From contig NZ_JAMKFE010000011.1 of NCBI RefSeq assembly GCF_023721835.1, forward strand, positions 62,001 to 126,000: a DNA stretch of 64,000 bases, written 5' to 3'. Under the pieces are notes generated by a model. The model was not told the origin of the DNA. It worked only from the letters and a program-made list of their open reading frames with translations, and searched no databases. This DNA comes from Caldimonas mangrovi (GTDB lineage Bacteria; Pseudomonadota; Gammaproteobacteria; Burkholderiales; Burkholderiaceae_C). The position numbers and the translations under genes are program-made. How positions within the stretch are numbered: the stretch's first letter is position 1; every line of letters begins with the position of its first letter. Positions 53,019 to 60,407 of this stretch are shown one piece after another.

Positions 53019-56000
53019 TTTCTGCCTCCACGGCGACCTTGCCGAAACGCTCACCTTCGAGAACGCGCTGCAACTGCACCAGCACCTGGATCACCGGGAT
53101 GTCGACCCTGGTTTCAGAGCCGCCTTCGGGCGGTACGGCAGCGGCCTGCGTCAAACCGCGGTTGGACTGGCCGTTGCCGACCGGGCCTGCCGTGCTGTGC
53201 TGGAAATCGGGCGTGCAGTCGGGCGTGCAGTTCCAGGTCGGGTCGACGCTGACGAAGTTCGGCGTCGCCGAGTTGGTGTAGACGACCGCGTCGGTGTCGG
53301 CCGCGCTGCCGGGTGTGAACGTCAGCGCGGCGCCACTCGGCAGGCCGAGCACGATGTCGGTGCCGTACTGGATGGCGGCATAGGCTCCGTCGGCGGTGCC
53401 ACCGATCAGCGACAGCGACGTCGCGTTGATGTTGACGTGCTCGCCGGCAATGTGCGCCGCCGTCGTGCCGCCTTCGAGGGTCAGGGCGCCCCCGGCGTTG
53501 AGCGTCAGCGTGTCGGTCGCGACGATCGCGGCACTGCCGGTGGGTGCCGGCACGACTGCGGCCGGGACTTCGAGCGGGCCGGTGCTGGACGCTCCGGCCA
53601 CCGTGATGCCTCCCTGTGCCGTGAGCTTGACGTTCTGCGCCTGAACCAACGCTCCGCCCGACAGGGCGCGAACCTCCAACGCACCCGCCGTCTCCAGCTC
53701 GAAATCACCGCCGAGGTTCAAACCGTTCAGGATCGACAGGGTCCCAGACCCGGTGTTGGTGAGTTGCACGCTGCCACCGCTGGATTGGCTCTCCACGTTG
53801 AGCACCGACGCGTCGAACGTCGCAGCGATGTCGCCGGCAGCTTCAAGAGAGACGAACTGCGCATCGAGTTGGGGATTGGCGAGCCCCGCCGCACCGTTGA
53901 TGTCGCCTTGCAGCGCCTCGACGCTGATGGATGACAGCGCCGAGACCGTGCCCAAAGCGAAACCAACATTGCCCGAAACGGAAGCGAGCCCGACCCGGGT
54001 AAAGCCGGCCAGACTGCGATCGACAGTGAGGTCGCCGTCCGCAATCAGCGCCAGCTGTCCGTCAGTGGTCGCGCCCCCGAAGTCGACCTGTGCGGTGCGG
54101 CCGTCGCCCTGAATGTGCAGGCCCACGGGCGACAAGCTGCCTGCCTGCACCAGGATCTGGTCGTCCGTGGAGACATCTGCCAGCTGCACACGGATGGCCT
54201 GCGCGATCGAATCGGCGCCGCCGATGTTGCCGTCAGCCTCTAGCGTGACGGCATGGGTGCCCGCAGCCGTCGCCTGGATGCGCCCCTGCGGCGTACCGTT
54301 CTCGATGGCAGCACCGGCCACCCGCACGGCCGGCCCGATGACGGCCTCGCTCAGCGTGAAGGTGCCCACGCCGGCGTCGAGGTCGACGAAGGAGCTGCCG
54401 GAGGCCGAGGTGGCGGCCGTGGCTTGGCCGCCCGCCAGCGCGCCATCGATCGCGTTCGTCACGGTACCGACGGTCATGCCGTCGGCGCTCGCGATCACGG
54501 CGGTGCCATGAACGCCAGCGCTGCCGGTGGCGCGGAAGGCCACGGTATCGATCTGGTTGCCCGTGTTGGCAAGGTCGATGGTGCGGGCTTGCACACGCAA
54601 CGCGTCGGCCTGGATGCCGGTGGAACCTTGCGACACGGTTCCCGCCGTGCGCAGCACGACCTGGCCGATGTTGCCCCCCGCCGTCAGGTCGAGCGTGGCC
54701 GGCGTGCCGCTGGCGTTGTCTTCGATGAAGAGACCGGCCGACGCACCACCGGCCGTGTTGTCGATGCGCAAGACCGGCGCGGTGATACGCGCGATCTCGT
54801 CGCTGTTGAGCGTGAGTTGCTCGTTGCTGGAATCGGATGAATCGGCGTGCGTTTCGGGGCTGAGCAGGATGTCTCCCTGCGCGACGAAGCTCACCGCCGT
54901 GCCGGCGTTCAACGAGCCGCTCGACCCCATGCTGAACGTGCCGAGGTCGTTGAAGGTCGCCTGCTGGCCGACCTGTACCGCTGCGGCGATGTGTACCGGC
55001 ACGAAGGCCGACGCACCGGAAGTGACCGTCAGGTTGCCGCCGACGTCCAGCCCGAGCGATGTGCTCGTGCTGCCTGAACCGAGTACGGCTCCGAGAGAAA
55101 GGTCCTGCGGATCGTCGGCATTGAAGCTGAACGCGAGGGAGAGATCCCCCGTCACCGACCCGTGCATCTGGCCCAACGCGTGGGCACCGTCGAGCGTGAC
55201 GTCGCCGCCGACCTGCCACGCCAGCGTGGGGGTGACGATGAGCTCGCTGCCGCTCTGTTGCGTGACGCCACCCGCGCCGGCCTGGATCGACAACTCGCAA
55301 TCCGGGCACTGCGCAGCGCTCACGGTCGAGCCCCCGGGATCATGGCCGGCCACCACCAGCGTCGCGCCGTTGCGCAGCTGCACAGCGCCGTCGTCGGCAT
55401 CGGCCGAAATGCTCATGCCCGCGCTCGTGGCCCGCGTCAGGCTGGCGTAGATGCCGCCGTCAAGCGTGACGTCGGCACCCTGGATGTCGATCAGCCCGGC
55501 ATTGCCGCCGACGCCCAGGACACCCAGCGACCCGGAGGCATCGCTGCCGCCCTCGCCGGCGTCCGAGACGACCTGCGCGCCGGAGGCGGCGTCGATACGT
55601 ATCGCCGTGGCCGCCGTGCCGCCCCGGATGGTGATGTTGCCGCCGTTGCCGCCGCTGCCGGCCGCGGTGCCGAAGGTGTCGCCGCCGGTGCCGCCCAGCG
55701 ATTGCAGGCCGTTGCTGCCGGACACGGGCACGAACGCGAAGAGCGCGGGCGACCCGTTCTCGAGTTGCAGGACGCCGGCGCTGCCGTCCGTCGCTGCGTT
55801 CAGCACGACCGTGATGTCGCCGGCGTCGCCGCCGTCTTGCTCGAAGCTGCCCGCGCCGCCGGCCGTCACCACCGAGCCCTGCACGACGACGGCAGAACCG
55901 CCGCCCACCTGCTGCGTTCCTTCGAGAGTGATGTCGCCGCCGCGGCCGGCGGTGGCACCCGGTGCCGACGCGCCCCGTGCGCTGATGTCGCCGATGTCGA

Positions 56001-57843
56001 GCGAGCCGGTGTTGCTGCGCACCTGCACGTTGCCGGCGGCCCAGGTGCCGCCTGCTCCGGTAGCGTCGGTGTCGATCGAGTCGACGACGATGTTGCCGTG
56101 TGCGGCGAGCGAGACCGCGCCACCGGTGGAGTTGCGCACCGAGTTGACCCGGACTTCGGCCTGGAACGCATCACCGGCTACCGCGGGGTTCGTCATCCCG
56201 GCGCTGAAGTCAAGCGACACGGCGGACGTGGAGACGGAGCTGGCCAGCGCGCGGATCAGCGAGGGCCCGTTGCTGACGAGGTCGATGCCGCAGGGGCTGG
56301 TGGGACAGCTGGCGTCGGTGGTCTCCAGACGCAGCCCGCCGTTGACGGGCGCGTCGAGGATGCCGTCGGAGCCCGACGCACCGCCCCAGTCGGCGCCGGT
56401 GATCGCTCGCCGGGCCTGGATGGTGAGATTGCCCGAGTAGCCCTCGATCTCGTTCTCGAAGACCTCGGTCGGTGCCACGTCGCCGGCGGCCACGTCGCCG
56501 GTAAAACCGCCGGAGCCGAAGCCGGCCCGGATCACGACCTGATCCGGGTCGAGCAGCCAGGTGCCGGCCTGCCCGCTCGGAGCGCTCACGTCCGGCAGGC
56601 CGCTGCGGGCTAGCGTCTTGCCCGAGGTCTCGACCTGGCCGCCGTTGCCGCCTTGTGCGCCGCCGCGGGCGCTGATCGCGCCGTGCGACGCGGTGTGCCC
56701 GTCCGACCACACGACCACGGTACCGCCGTCGCCGACCTCGATCGCGTCGGCCTTCAGTTGCGCGCCGCGATCGACCCGCGTGGCCAGGGCGTTCTCGATC
56801 GCCGCGTCCCGGCCCTGCCAGCCGCCGCCGACGTAGACCTGGCCGCCACCGTGCACACCGGAGGCATCGAGCGACGCGGTCGACGCGACCCGGGTGCTGG
56901 CGCCGGTGACGACGATCTCGCCACCTTTCGTGCCCCGGCGTGCCGCCACACTGCCGGAGACGTCCACGCTGTCCCTGGCCTTCAGCCAGACCTTGCCGCC
57001 CACCGTTTCGACCGCGTTGGCCTGCACGGTGCCGCTGTGGCGCAGCGTGCCGGCGAACATGCCAACCGCACCGGCTTCCACCGAGCCCAGGTTCAGCACC
57101 TGGTCACCGGCGTTGACCACTTCGAGCTGGATGCCTTCCAGGCCGCGGCCCGTGATCGACACCGACTGGCCGGCCGCCAGCACGGCCTGGCCGCCGTGCA
57201 CCTTCAATGCACCGGCGTTGGTGATCTGCGGCGCGATCAAGTAGAGGTCGCCGTGCACCTGCACGACGTCGGTGATCGAGATGCCGCCCGGTACACCGTC
57301 GGCCTGCAGCCGGACCTTGCCGGCCTTCCAGTCGGCGTCGCTGATGTTGAGCGTCGACGCGGTGAAGCCCGCCGTGTCGATCACGGCCCCCTTGCCGAAC
57401 ACGATGCCGGCGCCGTTGACCAGGAACACCCGGCCGTTGGAACTCAGGGTGCCGAGAATCTCGCTCGCACTGCCGCCCGTGACGCGATTGAGGACCGTGC
57501 TCCTCGAACTCTGCTGCTGGAATCGCACGCTCTGGCCGGAGCCGATGCCGAAGCTCTGCCAGTGGATGACCGCGCCCGGCGTGTTCGTGACCTGCAGGTG
57601 CGAGCCCTGCTGCGACATCTGTGCCGAGCCTTGAACGACCTTCGCGCCCTGAGGCAGCGCGTCGGACGACGGCGCTGCGAAGCCGAGTGCGAGCGCCGCA
57701 GCCAGCGGCTGGAACGGGAAGCTGCGAGCGGGCCTCGCCCGTCCTGCGACCGGACGCTTCAGCGGCGCAACCGCAGACGACGCGGCGTCCCGTGGCATCG
57801 GGGACACGGTGGGCACGGTGGTAAAGGACATGCGAGCAGTCAT
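53005..57843 (-). CDS. Large TPS adhesin/exoprotein TpsA with filamentous hemagglutinin N-terminal domain
   Basis: A 1612-residue secreted beta-helix protein. The first ~62 residues are a long signal region ('PFQPLAAALALGFAAPSSDA'). The TPS secretion domain (about 65-330) has 'VTNTPGAVIHWQSFGIG' and 'SNGRVFLVNGAGIVFGKGAV', where the usual NPNGI is NGAGI. Repeats such as 'GGKVWLKARDSVDVSGSVAA' and 'GGTVVVWSDGHTASHGAISA' then build the helix. Few Cys are present until pairs at about 510 and 880, and the end ('WNCTPDCTPDFQHSTAG') adds a third. FecR-domain and tpsB genes follow, so tpsA-fecR-tpsB form an operon. No heme- or integrin-binding motif was recognised. A weak sigma-54-like site (57977-57992, -12 GT instead of GC) lies about 135 bases upstream. 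Confidence 0.9.
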   Translation of the reverse strand: MTARMSFTTVPTVSPMPRDAASSAVAPLKRPVAGRARPARSFPFQPLAAALALGFAAPSSDALPQGAKVVQGSAQMSQQGSHLQVTNTPGAVIHWQSFGIGSGQSVRFQQQSSRSTVLNRVTGGSASEILGTLSSNGRVFLVNGAGIVFGKGAVIDTAGFTASTLNISDADWKAGKVRLQADGVPGGISITDVVQVHGDLYLIAPQITNAGALKVHGGQAVLAAGQSVSITGRGLEGIQLEVVNAGDQVLNLGSVEAGAVGMFAGTLRHSGTVQANAVETVGGKVWLKARDSVDVSGSVAARRGTKGGEIVVTGASTRVASTASLDASGVHGGGQVYVGGGWQGRDAAIENALATRVDRGAQLKADAIEVGDGGTVVVWSDGHTASHGAISARGGAQGGNGGQVETSGKTLARSGLPDVSAPSGQAGTWLLDPDQVVIRAGFGSGGFTGDVAAGDVAPTEVFENEIEGYSGNLTIQARRAITGADWGGASGSDGILDAPVNGGLRLETTDASCPTSPCGIDLVSNGPSLIRALASSVSTSAVSLDFSAGMTNPAVAGDAFQAEVRVNSVRNSTGGAVSLAAHGNIVVDSIDTDATGAGGTWAAGNVQVRSNTGSLDIGDISARGASAPGATAGRGGDITLEGTQQVGGGSAVVVQGSVVTAGGAGSFEQDGGDAGDITVVLNAATDGSAGVLQLENGSPALFAFVPVSGSNGLQSLGGTGGDTFGTAAGSGGNGGNITIRGGTAATAIRIDAASGAQVVSDAGEGGSDASGSLGVLGVGGNAGLIDIQGADVTLDGGIYASLTRATSAGMSISADADDGAVQLRNGATLVVAGHDPGGSTVSAAQCPDCELSIQAGAGGVTQQSGSELIVTPTLAWQVGGDVTLDGAHALGQMHGSVTGDLSLAFSFNADDPQDLSLGAVLGSGSTSTSLGLDVGGNLTVTSGASAFVPVHIAAAVQVGQQATFNDLGTFSMGSSGSLNAGTAVSFVAQGDILLSPETHADSSDSSNEQLTLNSDEIARITAPVLRIDNTAGGASAGLFIEDNASGTPATLDLTAGGNIGQVVLRTAGTVSQGSTGIQADALRVQARTIDLANTGNQIDTVAFRATGSAGVHGTAVIASADGMTVGTVTNAIDGALAGGQATAATSASGSSFVDLDAGVGTFTLSEAVIGPAVRVAGAAIENGTPQGRIQATAAGTHAVTLEADGNIGGADSIAQAIRVQLADVSTDDQILVQAGSLSPVGLHIQGDGRTAQVDFGGATTDGQLALIADGDLTVDRSLAGFTRVGLASVSGNVGFALGTVSALSSISVEALQGDINGAAGLANPQLDAQFVSLEAAGDIAATFDASVLNVESQSSGGSVQLTNTGSGTLSILNGLNLGGDFELETAGALEVRALSGGALVQAQNVKLTAQGGITVAGASSTGPLEVPAAVVPAPTGSAAIVATDTLTLNAGGALTLEGGTTAAHIAGEHVNINATSLSLIGGTADGAYAAIQYGTDIVLGLPSGAALTFTPGSAADTDAVVYTNSATPNFVSVDPTWNCTPDCTPDFQHSTAGPVGNGQSNRGLTQAAAVPPEGGSETRVDIPVIQVLVQLQRVLEGERFGKVAVEAENVCR

Positions 57844-58012
57844 GAAGATCTCCCATCCGCGTCCCGGGCGCCTGCCGCGGGCCGACGCGGCACACCGCCG
57901 CTCGGCGGCTGCGCCGGCACCCGCATGGACAGGGCCGGACCGTGACGCAGTTCACCCCTTTTTGGAGCCTGGCGATTACAACATCGATGCCACCGGCTGC
58001 GTAACCCTCGTC

Positions 58013-58507
58013 CTAGGGATTTTTGGCGGCTGCCGCACCCGGCTGCCCCCCTCCGATGGGGGGCAGCGCCGAGCGAACGGCATCGTCGAGCAGGAGCAGG
58101 TCGCATGCCAGCCGGGTTGCGGCGCCCTCCGGCACCTCGCGCTGGCGTGTGCCCCACACCGGCTGCGGGAAGTGGCTGTCCCAGTCGAAACGGGCGACCA
58201 CATGCCAATGCAGATGAGGCACGACATTGCCGAACGATGCCAGGTTGATCTTCGTCGGTGCCAAGATGGCGCGCAGCGTCCGCTCGATCGCCGACACCAC
58301 GCCCAAGCATTCGTGCTGCTGCGCGACGTCGAGATCGGTCCATTCGGCGACGTGCGCTTGCCAGATCACCCGGTAGAAGGCGGGAAAGTCCGCATCCTCG
58401 ACCCGCACCACGCGCCAGGCCCCGTGCTGCGCGATCAGCCGGCCGCCGGGCGAACGGCACAGTTCACAATCGGGACGCGCATCGGACGAGGGGACGAAGG
58501 AGGGCAT
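58013..58507 (-). CDS. HIT family protein
   Basis: A 164-residue histidine-triad hydrolase, which cleaves nucleoside phosphoramidates or dinucleotides. The triad is 'PHLHWHVVARF' (His-x-His-x-His). 'CELCRSPGGRLIAQHG' near the start gives a Cys pair, and 'DFPAFYRVIWQAHVAEWTDL' is typical of the type seen in Burkholderiales beside DUF971. The C-terminal tail 'LPPIGGGQPGAAAAKNP' is coded by a perfect 10-bp hairpin (58042-58067), an odd addition. The start is at 58507 or 58516; both share CATG sites with the starts of the divergent GT41-like gene. Confidence 0.9.
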   Translation of the reverse strand: MPSFVPSSDARPDCELCRSPGGRLIAQHGAWRVVRVEDADFPAFYRVIWQAHVAEWTDLDVAQQHECLGVVSAIERTLRAILAPTKINLASFGNVVPHLHWHVVARFDWDSHFPQPVWGTRQREVPEGAATRLACDLLLLDDAVRSALPPIGGGQPGAAAAKNP

Positions 58508-60257
58508 GACGGACATGGCAGCACCGGCGGGCAGCAGCGGCAACGGGCCGCCATTATCGGCGCCGCCGGGCGTCGACGGCGACGAGTTCTGGCAGGCGCG
58601 GCTGCAGCTCGCACGCAGCGCACTCGCAAGCGCCGACTTCGGCGTTGCGGCCCATCACCTGGACGCCGTGACGCGGTCGCTGCCCGCGGAGCGCCTCGGT
58701 GCGTCGATCCGGCTGGGGCACGCGTGCGCCCTGGCGGCAACGGGAGCCCTGCGCGCATCGACCGACGCCGTGCGCAGCATTGCGGCTCCGGCACGCCATG
58801 CGCTGGTCCAGGACGAACGCACCGACCGCGCCCTGGCGGAAGTGCTGGCCGTGGGCTGGGACGCACACCAGGTACAGGCCTTGTTGTCGGCCTACGCGAT
58901 GCGTCAGGGGCGCTGGGAATACCGAGCGCGCTTCATCGAGGCACTGCGCACCGTGGCCGGGCTGCGGGCCGGCGTCCCGCTGCACCGCTCGCTGGTCTTC
59001 GACGCGTTCGCCTTCGGCCTGCCCGACGCCCTGATCTCGGCGCTGACCGAACGCTTCGCCGACGATCAGCGCCCGTCCGTCGCCCAGCCTGCAGCGCAAA
59101 ACACTGCCGAGGCCGGCCGCGGCGAGCGCCGGCTGCGCATCGCCTTGCTGTCCGGCGAATGGCGGCGCCACCCGACCTACTTCCTGCACCGCGACCTGCT
59201 GGCCGCGCTCGATCGGCGTCGGCTGCATCTGACCGGCATCTACCTGCACCCGCTGGCCGATCACTACACCGAAGACCTGCGCCGCCTGTGCGACGACTGG
59301 CTGCACTGGCCAGGGCAGGATGCCGCCAGCGTGGCCGCCGCCATGCGCGCGCGTGGCTTCGACATCGTCTGGGTGCTCGGCAGCTTCCAGCAGACGCCGG
59401 TGGCCGAGGTGCTGGCCCACCGCCCGGCGCCGCTGGCAGTCAATGGTCTGGCGTCCTACTACCCGCACGGTCCGGCGCTGGTCGACTACACCGTGGTCGA
59501 CCCGATCACCGTGCCGCCCGCGGTGCGACCGCACTGGCACGAGGCCTTGATCGAGCTGCCGGCATCGCCTTTCGTGCTGGGGCCGGTGCTGTCCGAGCAG
59601 GCAGCGCCGGTCAGCCGTGCCACGCTCGGTTGGCCCGAGGACCGGCTCATCCTCGCGGCCACGCACCAGCCCTACAAGCTCTCGCCGGAGTGCGCCGACC
59701 TGTGGGCCGCGGTGCTGCAGCGCTGCCCGGACGCCATGTTGTGGCGCCTGCAGGCACCGCCGGTCGCCGAAGCGAACTGGCAGCAGGCACTGCACGAGCG
59801 CGGCATCGGCTCCGAACGGCAACTGGTGACGCGGCACACGACATGGGTCGAGCACCAGGCACGGCTGGCGCTGGCCGACCTGTTCCTCGACGCCACGCCG
59901 ATGGGCGGACACACGACGTTGCTCGAGGCCCTGGCGCAAGGTGTCCCGGCCATCACCACGCCAGGCCCCGGGCCCGCCGGCCGGATCGGCCAGGCGCTGC
60001 TGGACACGGTCGGGCTGCAAGAAGCCTGCTGCCCCGACAAGGACACCTACGTGGACACCGCAGTCCGCTGGGCCTCGACCCCCTCGATGCGCCAGCGCTG
60101 GCGCCAAGTGCTGCAGGCGCACCGCGCCGGCGGCCCCCGGCCCAGCCCGTGCTTCGACCCCGCGCGCCACGCCCGCTGGTGGGAGGCCTTGCTCTTGCAC
60201 GCATGGCAGCGCCACAGCAGCGGCCTGCCCCCTCGGTCTTTCCAGGTCACTGACTGA
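58506..60257 (+). CDS. GT41-like (O-GlcNAc transferase / HMW1C-type) glycosyltransferase
   Basis: A 583-residue cytoplasmic protein. The first ~200 residues are helical, with a TPR-like look ('ARSALASADFGVAAHHLDAV', 'MRQGRWEYRARFIEALRTVA'). The C-terminal ~380 residues form a GT-B domain of the SPINDLY/OGT/HMW1C group: 'RIALLSGEWRRHPTYFLHRD', 'PLAVNGLASYYPHGPALVDY', 'LAATHQPYKLSPECADLWAA', and 'DLFLDATPMGGHTTLLEALA' near the donor site. HMW1C-type enzymes glycosylate TPS adhesins, and here the gene is about 0.7 kb from tpsA with only a HIT gene between. The ATG at 58506 or 58515 is possible. Acceptor and donor are inferred, not shown. Confidence 0.78.
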   Translation: MTDMAAPAGSSGNGPPLSAPPGVDGDEFWQARLQLARSALASADFGVAAHHLDAVTRSLPAERLGASIRLGHACALAATGALRASTDAVRSIAAPARHALVQDERTDRALAEVLAVGWDAHQVQALLSAYAMRQGRWEYRARFIEALRTVAGLRAGVPLHRSLVFDAFAFGLPDALISALTERFADDQRPSVAQPAAQNTAEAGRGERRLRIALLSGEWRRHPTYFLHRDLLAALDRRRLHLTGIYLHPLADHYTEDLRRLCDDWLHWPGQDAASVAAAMRARGFDIVWVLGSFQQTPVAEVLAHRPAPLAVNGLASYYPHGPALVDYTVVDPITVPPAVRPHWHEALIELPASPFVLGPVLSEQAAPVSRATLGWPEDRLILAATHQPYKLSPECADLWAAVLQRCPDAMLWRLQAPPVAEANWQQALHERGIGSERQLVTRHTTWVEHQARLALADLFLDATPMGGHTTLLEALAQGVPAITTPGPGPAGRIGQALLDTVGLQEACCPDKDTYVDTAVRWASTPSMRQRWRQVLQAHRAGGPRPSPCFDPARHARWWEALLLHAWQRHSSGLPPRSFQVTD

Positions 60258-60325
60258 CCACCAGTGCAAGACCGCATTCGCGCCTCGCAGCGCACAGTCC
60301 CGCCCGGGGGCACGAACCAAACAGC

Positions 60326-60407
60326 GAGTGACGCCGCGGATCCGGCTCCGCCGGTCCGCCAGCGTCGCCCCTTGAGGGGCGGCCGAAGGCCGTAGGGATG
60401 GTCCCTA
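60326..60407 (+). repeat. Dispersed intergenic repeat, copy 3 of 3
   Basis: Same family and orientation as the copies at 5306 and 5426: GAGTGACGCCGCGGATCCGG start, GCCCCTTGAGGGGC palindrome core, and GGTCCCTA end. The right end again runs into the stop codon of the minus-strand gene (TAG at 60405-60407). It diverges from copy 2 mainly in the last third. Confidence 0.9.

Noticed and set aside
53005-57843. Reading TpsA as a hemolysin or a contact-dependent inhibition toxin
   Set aside because: No CDI-type C-terminal toxin domain or VENN motif is seen; the end is beta-rich and Cys-bearing, so 'adhesin/exoprotein' is as far as the sequence goes.
57977-57992. Sigma-54-like TGGCATCGATGTTGTA upstream of tpsA
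   Set aside because: The invariant -12 GC is GT, so it is kept only as a remark; the same bases contain a possible TGTAAT -10 box.
58554-60320. A 588-codon minus-strand frame over the GT41-like gene
   Set aside because: Shadow frame; the plus-strand product has clear GT-B motifs.
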